Shown here piece by piece: positions 1 through 7,447 of a DNA stretch of 64,000 bases. The DNA comes from Cereibacter_A azotoformans (GTDB taxonomy: Bacteria > Pseudomonadota > Alphaproteobacteria > Rhodobacterales > Rhodobacteraceae), in the NCBI RefSeq assembly GCF_003050905.1, contig NZ_QAOT01000022.1. One strand, written 5' to 3'. Positions within the stretch are counted from its first letter, which is position 1, and every line of letters begins with the position of its first letter. Below the pieces are notes generated by a model. That model saw only the letters and a program-made list of their open reading frames with translations, was not told the origin of the DNA and did no database searches. The position numbers were made by a program, and so were the translations under genes.

Positions 1-93
1 GGCCGCTTCCAGAGCCGCATGCTGGGCCTGGAAGGCCGTCACCACCTCGGGCGGAAGATCGGGAAACCGGCTGAGATCGAGGGGCTGCGACAT
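1..93 (-). CDS. IS66-family transposase TnpC, N-terminal fragment cut by window edge
   Basis: Read on the minus strand, an ATG at 93-91 opens a frame beginning MSQPLDLSRFPDLPPEVV that runs off the window. It lies directly downstream of the TnpB and TnpA genes of an IS66 element in the usual order A-B-C, so it is taken as the start of the DDE transposase. Only about 31 codons are visible; no catalytic residue is in view. The identity rests on position rather than on motifs. Confidence 0.6.
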   Translation of the reverse strand, partial: MSQPLDLSRFPDLPPEVVTAFQAQHAALEAA

Positions 94-157
94 GCACCCT
101 TCTACCCGATCCGAGCCGCGGACCCCAGTAAAACAAGGTCGGAAACGACCGCCTGAG

Positions 158-511
158 TCACCCCGCCGCAGCCGGAGGGGCCACACGCTGCGCCACCACC
201 CGACGCCACTCCAGCCCCTCGAACAGCGCCTCGTACTGCGCCCGGGACAGACGCATGACCCCGTCCTGAACCTTCGGCCAGGCGAAATTTCCCTGCTCGA
301 GCCGCTTGTAGATCAGCACCAGGCCACTGCCGTCCCACACCAAAATCTTCAGCCTGTCGCCGCGCTTCGAGCGGAAGATCACCGTCACGCCCGAATGCGG
401 ATCGAGCTTCAGCTCGTTCTGCACGATCAGCGCCAGCGCCTGATGGCCGCAGCGGAAGTCGACGGGCCGGGTCGCCACGACGATCGGCAGCCGCTGTCCG
501 GCGATGATCAT
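158..511 (-). CDS. IS66 family accessory protein TnpB (IS66 Orf2)
   Basis: The 117-aa product begins MIIAGQRLPIVVATRPVDFR and carries the IS66 Orf2 hallmarks: GHQALALIVQNELKLDP, then SGVTVIFRSKRGDRLKILVWDGSG and GNFAWP near the end. The start codon overlaps the stop of the preceding tnpA in an ATGA arrangement, typical of translationally coupled IS66 genes. The length is normal for the family, so this gene looks intact. The function is needed for IS66 transposition, but the biochemical role of TnpB is not well established. Confidence 0.9.
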   Translation of the reverse strand: MIIAGQRLPIVVATRPVDFRCGHQALALIVQNELKLDPHSGVTVIFRSKRGDRLKILVWDGSGLVLIYKRLEQGNFAWPKVQDGVMRLSRAQYEALFEGLEWRRVVAQRVAPPAAAG

Positions 512-912
512 GGTGCCTCTCGCAGCGCCCGCACCAGCGCCGCCGCCCGTTCGGCCGGCACGTTGCCCGGAACCCGCAGGACGACGCCGCCGATCTCGAT
601 GGTGATCACGCCCGACAGGCCATCCAGCCCGGCGCCAAACTCCGGCTCCACCGTCAGGGGCACGAAGGCAGCCTCCAGGCCCTCCACCGCGTCCTCGGGC
701 AGAGCGAGCAGCCCCTTCCGGGCTTGCCGCCGCCAAGCCGAAAGCTGGTGCGCAAGCACCCCGTGCCGCCGCGCCACTTCTGCCACACGGACGCCCGGGC
801 GGAAGCTCTCTGCCACGATCCGGGCCTTCACCTCGTCCGGCCAACGCCGATAGCCACGAGTGCGCCGGATCACCTCGATCCGGCCGTCGAACCCTTCACC
901 GCCATCCGGCAT
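508..912 (-). CDS. IS66 family TnpA, helix-turn-helix protein (IS66 Orf1)
   Basis: About 134 aa from the ATG at 912 (MPDGGEGFDGRIEVIRR). The N-terminal half has the IS3/IS911-like helix-turn-helix seen in IS66 Orf1 proteins: RWPDEVKARIVAESF, then VRVAEVARRHGVLAHQLSAWRRQ. The C-terminal half (VITIEIGGVVLRVPGNV, AALVRALRE) is also typical. The frame is open a further 15 codons upstream, but 912 matches the family start. It is the first gene of the element, and transcription runs off the left edge of the window. Confidence 0.9.
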   Translation of the reverse strand: MPDGGEGFDGRIEVIRRTRGYRRWPDEVKARIVAESFRPGVRVAEVARRHGVLAHQLSAWRRQARKGLLALPEDAVEGLEAAFVPLTVEPEFGAGLDGLSGVITIEIGGVVLRVPGNVPAERAAALVRALREAP

Positions 913-994
913 CGTCGCCTCCTTCTGAACCCTCAGAACGAGGCTCGCCCCTCCCATCCCGATCCGGAACCCGGGAAATCAATGGGCCATAGGC

Positions 995-1168
995 GGCGCA
1001 TACATTGATCCGGCGACCGGGCGGCTTCAATTGGCCGACAGGCTGCGCGACAAGGAGTTCCTCGATGGACTGCATGACAAGCCTGTGGTTCACCGGGTCG
1101 CCCGGCAATCGCTCGACTGGCACTTCAAGCGCTTCCGGCGCATGACCGCGCCCGTTCCAGCGTTCTAA
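995..1168 (+). pseudogene. Orphan C-terminal coding fragment next to IS66
   Basis: An open frame without any start codon runs from about 995 to the TAA at 1166-1168. It encodes GAYIDPATGRLQLADRLRD and continues to a basic end, LDWHFKRFRRMTAPVPAF. Its composition looks coding. It abuts the IS66 end, so it is probably the tail of a gene broken by that insertion. I do not recognise the family. The rest of 913-1266 holds no gene that I can support. Confidence 0.35.
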
Positions 1169-1266
1169 GCATCCATTCTTGTGGAGGGCGGAGATCTGTT
1201 GATGATGCGCCAACAACCCAAATGTGTGTTGTTAGCGCGACGCGGCCTCAAGGACGCGTTCGTCGT

Positions 1267-1851
1267 TCAGGCCGCGGCCTTGTCACGCTGACCGGCGGCG
1301 GCCGCCAAGCCGAGCACCGTGTCTCTGAGCGCCGCCCACGCCTCGGCGCCCTCTACCGCCGCCGCCACGTGCGAGCTGAGCGCCCCTTTCGCCCTCAGGA
1401 GCGTCCCTGTCTTCACGGCGTCCAGCATGACCCTCAGGGCCCGCTGCTCACGCGAGAGGAGGGTCCGGAGGACGGCAGGGCGAACGTGCTGCTCGCCGCT
1501 CGCCTCCCGCAGCCGGCCGCGCTGGAGGCGGCGGTCGGGGAGTTCCTGAGCGGCTGAGGCCCATGAGGTGTTCAGCGACCGGTAGTGCTGGCCCTTCGAG
1601 CCGGTCACCTTCACTGAGAGGTCCTCGAGCACCTTGTTCAGACTGACCGCCCCGACCTTGAGGTGCAGGCAAGCCGGTGCGCCTTGGCGAAGGTGCGCCT
1701 CATGAAGGGCCAAGTGCCACCGGTGTTGCGCGGCGTAGTCGAACCCCAGCGCATCGCAAAGGAGCCAGTGAAGCGTTTTGCCGGACGCGTGGCGCGACTG
1801 AGCTTGGAGCTCACGAAGCGAGAGCGGGTGCGCGCAGGTGAATGCGAACAT
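1267..1851 (-). CDS. Hypothetical protein, 194 aa
   Basis: Begins MFAFTCAHPLSLRELQAQSR. The middle contains LHEAHLRQGAPACLHLKVG and LEDLSVKVTGSKGQHYRSLN, and the C-terminal third is Ala/Leu/Arg-rich helix. No signal peptide or membrane segment is visible. It has no obvious operon partner. The family is not recognised. The continuous frame and natural composition favour a real gene, but this is the main support. Confidence 0.45.
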   Translation of the reverse strand: MFAFTCAHPLSLRELQAQSRHASGKTLHWLLCDALGFDYAAQHRWHLALHEAHLRQGAPACLHLKVGAVSLNKVLEDLSVKVTGSKGQHYRSLNTSWASAAQELPDRRLQRGRLREASGEQHVRPAVLRTLLSREQRALRVMLDAVKTGTLLRAKGALSSHVAAAVEGAEAWAALRDTVLGLAAAAGQRDKAAA

Positions 1852-1979
1852 GTGGATAACTCCTGTCGTGGTCTTGCGACAGGATACCTATCGACCAGAT
1901 AATCGCGAAATCGCCGCCACCAACGCCCCTTCATATATGGGGAGTCAGGTTTTACCCATGTACGGTCCTCGATTATACC

Positions 1980-2276
1980 TTGCGCATCCTGAAGACCACG
2001 GACGTCGTCGACATTTCCGACGACATCGACAGCCTGCTTGCGCTTGCCGCTCCGTCCAGCGTGCCGGAACTGGAAAAGTGCCGCGTCCGCACGTTCGCGG
2101 CGGCGGCGATGTCCTTGCTGCTCCCAGCGACCGCCGCGGAAGTGCGCCGCGAGTTCGACGCGCTGCAGGCCGTGACCCGGGAGCCGCCTCTGGCCGAGCA
2201 GCTCTCCGGGGTGGCGCACGATGACCTGGCCCGCGCCATCGTCGCGCTTTCCGTACGTGAGGCCGTGCTGGTCTAG
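1980..2276 (+). CDS. Hypothetical small protein, 98 aa, TTG start
   Basis: Predicted from a TTG at 1980: MRILKTTDVVDISDDIDSLL, then PELEKCRVRTFAAAAMSLLL and a helical end. The stop codon overlaps the 3' end of the convergent membrane-protein gene by four bases. The sequence looks like a compact helical protein with an acidic N-terminus. The start is uncertain because no strong ribosome-binding site precedes the TTG. No family is recognised. Confidence 0.4.
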   Translation: MRILKTTDVVDISDDIDSLLALAAPSSVPELEKCRVRTFAAAAMSLLLPATAAEVRREFDALQAVTREPPLAEQLSGVAHDDLARAIVALSVREAVLV

Positions 2277-2686
2277 TCGAGAAGGCCCGCCGCCGCAGCG
2301 GCGCACCAGCTCATGCCGAGTCCAGCAGCGAGGATCCAGAAAGCTGTCGTCCCGAGGTTTGCGATGGTAAACGGGAATACGAACACCACCACGAACGTGA
2401 GAAGCATGACGACCAACATATGGATCGCAAAAGCGAACGTGACTGGAATGTGCTCGTACCAGCGCTGAAATTCCCCCTCCGGCGACAGCAGCACGAGCAG
2501 CGCCGCCGTCACCGGAAGGTACGGCAGGTAGAGCCACGGCCGAGCGGAAATGAAGCCGAACCTCCACACCGCCTGCACGCTGTGGATGTCATGGAAGACG
2601 TCCAGCATGTCTCCGACGATGCTGAACGTCAGGAATGCGTGCAGGATCGAAAGGCCGAGGGCGACGAGAGCAACGAGCGCAATCAT
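2273..2686 (-). CDS. Small integral membrane protein, 137 aa
   Basis: Four hydrophobic segments are visible: MIALVALVALGLSILHAFL at the N-terminus, PWLYLPYLPVTAALLVLL, FAIHMLVVMLLTFVVVFVF and TTAFWILAAGLGMSWCAA. It is therefore an inner-membrane protein. The start at 2686 has AAGGA about ten bases upstream. Only 12 nt separate it from the stop of the AAA+ ATPase gene, so the two are probably one transcript and may work together. The family is not recognised. Confidence 0.6.
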   Translation of the reverse strand: MIALVALVALGLSILHAFLTFSIVGDMLDVFHDIHSVQAVWRFGFISARPWLYLPYLPVTAALLVLLSPEGEFQRWYEHIPVTFAFAIHMLVVMLLTFVVVFVFPFTIANLGTTAFWILAAGLGMSWCAAAAAGLLD

Positions 2687-2697
2687 TCATGAATTCC

Positions 2698-3522
2698 TTA
2701 GTGGAGGATTGGTTGGCGGGAAATGGCTCGGAAACGGGCCTTGATGCGATCGATGGCCCGGAGGGTCAGCCGGCCAGCTTCGATGCCGGAAACCACCGAA
2801 GCGATGACGGTTTCATCGACGGCGAGGTCGCCGAGGGCTCTCGCCACCGTGCGGCGCAAGTCATCCCCTTCAGGATACCCGACCTGAAAGACCGTGACGC
2901 GATCCAGCAACGCCGGCGGTAGGCCGGACAGGCTATTGGCCGCCATAACCCACGACACGTAGCTAAGGTCGAGCTCAGACTGGAGGTAGGGGCAGCGGTA
3001 TCCGCTGGCTGTTGACCGCTGCAGAAGCGGGAGCAGGGCTTGACGGGCGTCCCCTCCGCTGCTCGCGGTCACCTTTTCCGCCTCGTCGAGCAGGATCATC
3101 GGGTTTGCTGCCCCGCTCTCCGCGATCAGCCGACCGGGTTCTCCGATATGTGAATTGCGCCACTGAAAGTCGGTTCCAGTGATCTGAAACGCGGCTGTCA
3201 TGGTGGACCCGTCAAGCCTTGCTGACGCGAGGCCCGCCATGCGAGCGGCGCTCATCAGAAGATGGGACTTCCCGGACCCCGGTCCGCCGAGCAGAATCAA
3301 ATGCCCAACCGAGAACCCACGACCTTCTTCGATTGAGTCCAGGGCGGTCTGGCGCATGTATTCAATGGGCTCAGCGAGCCAAGGGCTTTCTGCGTACAGC
3401 TCCGCGAACAACTCATCGACGCCGGTGCGATCTTCGGGACCGGCCAGTCGCTTCGGTTCCGCCAGACGAAGGCGCAGCTTGTCGCGCATGTCGCCAGACC
3501 GCCCGATCTTCTCGACGTCCAA
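2698..3522 (-). CDS. AAA+ family ATPase
   Basis: The 274-aa frame contains a Walker A loop GGPGSGKSHLL (about residues 79-89), Walker B MILLDEAEK, a sensor-1-like segment WVMAANSLSGLP and a likely arginine-finger region PPALLDRV. It belongs to the broad Lon/clamp-loader-like AAA+ group; the target is unknown. The annotated start is a TTG at 3522, but the frame stays open upstream for about 90 nt (WLGAQLQPLRRRSLHLFRLD) to a TAG. This overlaps the end of the preceding ORF, so the two ORFs are probably one gene split by a frameshift (see finding). Confidence 0.75.
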   Translation of the reverse strand: MDVEKIGRSGDMRDKLRLRLAEPKRLAGPEDRTGVDELFAELYAESPWLAEPIEYMRQTALDSIEEGRGFSVGHLILLGGPGSGKSHLLMSAARMAGLASARLDGSTMTAAFQITGTDFQWRNSHIGEPGRLIAESGAANPMILLDEAEKVTASSGGDARQALLPLLQRSTASGYRCPYLQSELDLSYVSWVMAANSLSGLPPALLDRVTVFQVGYPEGDDLRRTVARALGDLAVDETVIASVVSGIEAGRLTLRAIDRIKARFRAISRQPILH

Positions 3523-3916
3523 ACCCCGTCGCGCGATGGACGACGACGTGTCCAGCCGGAACAGGTGCAGGCTCCGCCGGCGGAGCGGCTGGAGCTGTGC
3601 CCCCAGCCACTACACTCGAGGCCTGTCGGATCAGCTCTGAGCGCTGGTCTCGCACCGATCTCGAAAAGTCGGCGTCCTCCCGGCGGCGGTTCAGGCTCTC
3701 GATCGCCAGCTGCACGAGTTCCGAGCCGCACGACGCATCGAACATCGCGCGGAAGCTCCGCAGGCCGTGCCCGCGGCTGTCGTAAAGCGCGCGCTCCTGT
3801 GCGAGGTCGTGACGAGCAGACAGGAGCTTCTCATAACTCGCGGACCACTCAATCCGCAGACGGGCGGGAAGCAGTTCGTAGCCCCGCATCCACTCGAGAT
3901 CATCTTCTGAAAGCAT
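3413..3916 (-). CDS. Hypothetical protein, probable N-terminal part of the ATPase gene
   Basis: Starts MLSEDDLEWMRGYELLPARL and is strongly helical up to RSELIRQASSVVAG. After that the frame degenerates into Pro/Ala-rich and then Arg-rich sequence where it overlaps the ATPase reading frame by 110 nt. That composition change is what one expects after a frameshift. If joined near 3600-3620, the product would be an N-terminal helical domain followed by the AAA+ domain. As a separate protein it has no recognised family. Confidence 0.5.
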   Translation of the reverse strand: MLSEDDLEWMRGYELLPARLRIEWSASYEKLLSARHDLAQERALYDSRGHGLRSFRAMFDASCGSELVQLAIESLNRRREDADFSRSVRDQRSELIRQASSVVAGGTAPAAPPAEPAPVPAGHVVVHRATGFGRREDRAVWRHARQAAPSSGGTEATGRSRRSHRRR

Positions 3917-3968
3917 ATTTCACGCGGCCGCACTGGGCGGCTCCCTACCGATTAAACAAGAAGGTGAG

Positions 3969-4063
3969 TGGTAGGAGGCCAGGGATTTGAACCCTGCCGT
4001 TCACGCTTGTCCGGCGCCATCTCGGGGATATAAGACCCGACCGCACGACCAGTGCTGCCTCCC
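3969..4063 (-). tRNA. tRNA or tRNA-like gene with apparent UAU anticodon and long variable arm
   Basis: On the minus strand a 95-nt segment ends in an encoded CCA. The acceptor arms GGGAGGC and GCCTCCT pair in seven positions with one G-U, followed by discriminator A. The T arm is perfect (CAGGG, loop TTCAAAT, CCCTG). The anticodon stem TCGGG/CCCGA encloses TCTTATATC, in which T33 would give anticodon TAT (isoleucine AUA). The variable region is about 25 nt, as in class II tRNAs. The D arm is poor: GCAC/GTGC with a five-base loop, and A instead of T at position 8. It could be a divergent functional tRNA or a decayed one. Confidence 0.6.
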
Positions 4064-4129
4064 TAAACGGAGGTCAGCGTATCGACTGGTTGAGGGTGCG
4101 CAGGTTGCTCATGCGGCGGATCCTGCCGC

Positions 4130-4450
4130 GCTCCGATTCTTCTGTCAACAGGAAATATTTTTGCCATTCGGACAAATTTAGTAAGTAATCGACCTCCTGA
4201 TTTCCGGGGAAACTTTTGCCCGTGTATTTCGAAGTACTTTATGGCATCACGCGTAATAATTTTTCGCGATTTGCGAAAGTCTTCATCAGCGTTTCGCGAA
4301 ATCTTTTATGACTTAGTTGTGAAAATATTTGTTGCGATATGCGAATTAGTTTGTCGATTTATTGCGAAATCTATTGTCCGCTGACTTGGCGCGAAAACCA
4401 CATAGTCGGAATTCCTGATTTTTAACCTGCTCAGAGAAACGTCAAATAGT
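4130..4450. repeat. AT-rich intergenic region with repeated GCGAAA/TTTCGC motifs
   Basis: This gap is strikingly AT-rich in an otherwise GC-rich window. Between 4261 and 4395 the word (T/C)GCGA(A/T)(A/T), or its complement, recurs about eight times, for example TTTTCGCGATTTGCGAAAG at 4261, GTTTCGCGAAATC at 4291, TGCGAAAT at 4363 and CGCGAAAA at 4390. Such clustering suggests protein-binding sites (operator, partition site or iteron-like array) in front of the tRNA-like gene and ATPase locus. No coding sequence is seen here. Confidence 0.5.
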
Positions 4451-4459
4451 TTATGGCTT

Positions 4460-4684
4460 TTATTCAGCTGCGCGAGCGGCCCGCGCCCCAGCAGTCGCTC
4501 CAGCCGGCCACGGCGGAGGCATGCGCCGCTGCCAAGTCCCGGTGGGTGTCGCCTTCGGAGAGCCGGTGGCGCGTGCCGGGTCTCGGCAGTCGAGGAGCGG
4601 CAGGACCGGCGAGGGCTGTGGAGCCGGTGCTGCGGAGCAGGCGGCCAGGGCGGTCAGCACGAGGAGGCAGGCGGTGCGGGTCAT
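4460..4684 (-). CDS. Small proline-rich lipoprotein, o-spanin (Rz1)-like
   Basis: The 74-aa product has a lipoprotein signal, MTRTACLLVLTALAACSAAP, with lipobox LAAC and lipidation expected at Cys15, followed by a short proline-rich stretch. Its ATG overlaps the stop of the preceding reading frame (ATGA), and that frame ends in a heptad-rich helical segment. A helical protein overlapping a tiny proline-rich lipoprotein is the architecture of phage Rz/Rz1 spanins, which fuse inner and outer membranes in lysis. The C-terminal 25 residues have less natural composition. Identification is by architecture only. Confidence 0.45.
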   Translation of the reverse strand: MTRTACLLVLTALAACSAAPAPQPSPVLPLLDCRDPARATGSPKATPTGTWQRRMPPPWPAGATAGARAARAAE

Positions 4685-4893
4685 TCGAGAAGGCCCTCGG
4701 GCAGCCGTCGATCGAGACAGCCGTCGTCAGCCGTTCGACCGACGGCGGCCAGACGCGCCTGCAGTGCGTCAGCCTCGGCCGCGGCCTCTTGAAGCCTGCC
4801 GGCCATGGCGACCTGAGCGCGTCCGAGCTGCGCCGTCCGCTGCCGCTCCGCCGCCAGCTGCTCCGAAATGTCAGCCCTGGACCTCCAGAGCGA
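4681..4893 (-). pseudogene. i-spanin (Rz)-like coiled-coil remnant joined to transposase
   Basis: The last 70 residues of this frame (from about VSLWRSRADISEQLAAERQ to DRRLPEGLLE) form an Ala/Gln/Glu-rich coiled coil, with none of the features of the IstA C-terminus that precedes it in frame. No membrane anchor remains, so if this was an Rz-like spanin its N-terminus has been replaced by the IS21 transposase. The stop overlaps the lipoprotein start. Confidence 0.35.
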
Positions 4894-5890
4894 CACGCTG
4901 TCAAGGCGGCGGCCGACGGCATCGTAGAACTCCAGCGGCCGGCGCAGCCCCTGTCCAGGCATCTGATGCGGCGGTCGCGGAGGCGGTGCCTTGCGATGGG
5001 CCGGCTCGACCCGGCGCAGGGCCTTGCCCTCAAGCACCGGATGGCCGGCGATCAGCTTGCCTTCCTCGAAGATCCTGATTTCCGTGGCATGGTGCTGGAT
5101 CTCCAGCGTGCGCCGACGTGCGGTGTCCGGCACCGAGTAGAAATTCCCGCCGACCGAGACCATGCCGTCCTTGGCTCGCGCGGCGCTCCACCGTCAGCAC
5201 CGCGTTGTAGGCGATGGCGGGCAGCGGCTTCAGGCTCGGCCGTTCCTCGGCGAAGGCTCCGTCCACGATGCGTCGCGTGGTGGCGTGAACACGAGGATTG
5301 GCCACCTCGGTCCGCCAGGCGTCGAACTGGGCGTTGAGATCATCGAGGTTGCGGAAGGTCCGGGCCAGGAAGAAGTCCTGTCGGACATAGCGGAATGGCC
5401 TCTCGATTTTTCCTTTTCGCGCGATAGGGGCGGCAGGCGCGCGGCTGGCGCCGTAGTGGTTCAGCAGCGTCACCAGCGCGGCGTTGTAGGTGATCACCCC
5501 GTCGTCCTCGCCGATCACCGCGGTCTTCATCCGGTCGTAAAGGATCTCCTCTGGCACCCCGTCCATCGCCTCGAAGGCGCCAATGTGGCAGCGGAGAACC
5601 GATTGCAGGTTCTGGCTGGCGACGAACCGCCCCCAGAGCCAGCGGCTATGGCCGAGGACCATGCTGAACAGCCAGACCTTCCGGATGGCCCCGTTCGTCG
5701 GGCGATCCTTCCCCCGGAAGGATCGCTGTCCCTCCTCACCGTCGCTGAACTCGACGGTGAACTCGGCGAAGTCCATCTGTGCCTGCCGGCCCGGAGGGGT
5801 CTCGAAAGGACGTTCGAAGCCAGTCTGCCGCGGGGGCCGGACCTCGCGAAGGAAATCCGTCACCGCCGTGTATCCGCCCCCGTAGCCCAT
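4860..5890 (-). pseudogene. istA: IS21 family transposase IstA, truncated and frameshifted
   Basis: From 5890 the frame encodes the IstA catalytic region: RQAQMDFAEFTVEF, KVWLFSMVLGHSRWLWGRFV, EILYDRMKTAV, and the glutamate region KGKIERPFRYVRQDFFL. Near 5165-5185 the frame shifts: the first frame reads LPAIAYNAVLTVERRA, and the continuation MVSVGGNFYSVPDTARRRTL lies in another frame and runs to the usual end, PLEFYDAVGRRL. The N-terminal helix-turn-helix part is absent and no istB follows, so the element cannot be autonomous. The 3' end is fused to a spanin-like tail. Confidence 0.8.
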
Positions 5891-5900
5891 CTGCCTGCTC

Positions 5901-5965
5901 CACCACAGCCATGTCGTCCAGATCCAGGGCGACAGCTACCGGCTGAAGGAAAAGCGCATGGCCGG
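5901..5965 (+). pseudogene. IstB C-terminal scrap (IS21 helper ATPase)
   Basis: The plus strand reads HHSHVVQIQGDSYRLKEKR, which is the typical C-terminal end of one IstB subgroup (IS21 transposition helper, AAA+). Nothing of the Walker motifs remains. It points away from the istA remnant, so it comes from a different or rearranged IS21 copy. Confidence 0.5.
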
Positions 5966-6121
5966 CATCATCGGCGCCCAGCCCTCAAAGGAGACCCTCG
6001 CCGCAGGCCAAACTGCGCTCGGGTTATGTGACGACCCCGCGCGCTCTGGCCTGCTCATCACCCGGGTGGACCACTCTTACTTCGGCCAAGTGGGCCAGTT
6101 TTGGACCGGCGTTGACAACAC

Positions 6122-6211
6122 GACGTCCTCGGCGAGCCGACCTCTGCCGACGCCATTCTCGACAGGCTGGTTCACAACGCCTACCGTATTGCACTGGATG
6201 GCTCCGCACCA
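6122..6211 (+). pseudogene. Second IstB C-terminal scrap, different subgroup
   Basis: The plus strand encodes SADAILDRLVHNAYRIALDG, the well-known C-terminal signature of another IstB subgroup. Together with the scrap at 5901 this shows at least two IS21 elements were deleted here. The rest of 5966-6493 contains no intact gene. Confidence 0.6.
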
Positions 6212-6493
6212 CCAGCGCCCTTGCCGCGGGCCTCAATGAAGAGAAGCCCCGCAGGCCCCTCACGAAGGCGGCCGGATGTTCATGGAACGGATGGCCAGAT
6301 GCCGTGGAATGCGCAGCCCGGATGCAGAAACGGCCCGAGATTGCAGGGAAGATGGACCTTTCGGTGCTACCGGAAGTACGGCTTCGCGGGGCTGGCCTGA
6401 TCTCATCCCGCCGAGCCCTTCGGAAGCGTGATCGGCCGGAAGGTGTGAAGAGGCATCCGGCTCTGCAGGCGCGGATTGGCTGGCAACCGCGGC

Positions 6494-7021
6494 TTATATA
6501 AAGGGGTTTCGGTACTGCTCCGGGCGTGCGAGCGGCTCCTGGCCGAAGAGCGCGAGGCTCCGGGGGTCGCTCCTGCGGTTGTCGAGCACTTCTGCGATTT
6601 CCGCTGGATCCTCCAGGAAGAGCCAGCCGGCGAACTCCGCCTCGGTTACGTCTGCGAGGATGATGCGCTGTTCGGGATGAGGGGCGCACCAGGCGGCCAG
6701 CGCGAGAAAGGCCGCTCCGCGGCGCAGATCACTGGCGCAGAAGAGGCGGGAGACGATCGGTACGGAGGCGCGCCGCTCCAGTTCCCGGGCGGCCTCGAGT
6801 GCCCAGCCATCGAAGGGACGCGATTTCCCGCTTTTTCCGGCAAGGTTCGCTTCTTGCATGTCGCCGCCATTCATCGGGCGATTCTGATCCGGCGGGGCGT
6901 CTTCTTCAAGCGCCAGAAGTCTAATGAGGGGTGCGGCAGCCAATCCGTTCACCTTGCACTTGTATTTCTCGTACATTTCGGGCACGATTTCGTGGCTTGA
7001 GTTGTTCTCTTTGCGTGTCAT
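6494..7021 (-). CDS. Hypothetical protein, 175 aa
   Basis: Start chosen at the ATG at 7021 (MTRKENNSSHEIVPEMYEKY). The N-terminus is polar and less GC-biased than the rest. The C-terminal half contains PFDGWALEAARELERRASVP, AAFLALAAWCAPHPEQRIIL and FAGWLFLEDPAEIAEVLDN. No signal peptide or membrane helix is evident, and the family is not recognised. It stands alone between the IS debris and the biofilm module. Confidence 0.5.
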   Translation of the reverse strand: MTRKENNSSHEIVPEMYEKYKCKVNGLAAAPLIRLLALEEDAPPDQNRPMNGGDMQEANLAGKSGKSRPFDGWALEAARELERRASVPIVSRLFCASDLRRGAAFLALAAWCAPHPEQRIILADVTEAEFAGWLFLEDPAEIAEVLDNRRSDPRSLALFGQEPLARPEQYRNPFI

Positions 7022-7447
7022 GCTCGCTCTGGATGAGTGGCTGAGGCGTGAGAGAGTAATTATGCAGAAAGTAATCCGTACAGTATGCACAATACCTGTA
7101 ATCCTCAAAGGCCCTCTTCAGTCAGCTTGACAACTTGAGGGCCAGAGAAGGGTTCCCATGAATTCTCTTTCTACCAATTCGCGCTGGGGCGATGATTCCA
7201 TCACCCTGCCAGCTGCCGCCTTGGCCTGAGCAGATGCAGTGGGCGGGGCCGGGCCGGTTCTTCAAATGATCAGAGCGACGCGGTCTGTCGGCCGTGGGGT
7301 GTCCGGGAGAAATTCGGGCTGCGCTCGTCTGGCGCGGGTCCCGGCTTCCCGAATCCTTTTCCATGCGCTTCGGGATTGTCAGGGCAGCGACTCCTGCTGC
7401 GCGTGCCCTTCACCTCTGGACGCCGGCCTGGTGGCCGGCGTCATCGA
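7022..7447. other. Intergenic, no gene seen
   Basis: This 425-bp gap lies upstream of the 175-aa gene and downstream of the response regulator. The part at 7040-7130 is relatively AT-rich and may carry the promoter of the 175-aa gene. I see no supported coding sequence or convincing hairpin. Confidence 0.4.

Noticed and set aside
5162..6031. A 289-residue plus-strand frame
   Set aside because: Antisense to the IstA remnant, with no family signature.
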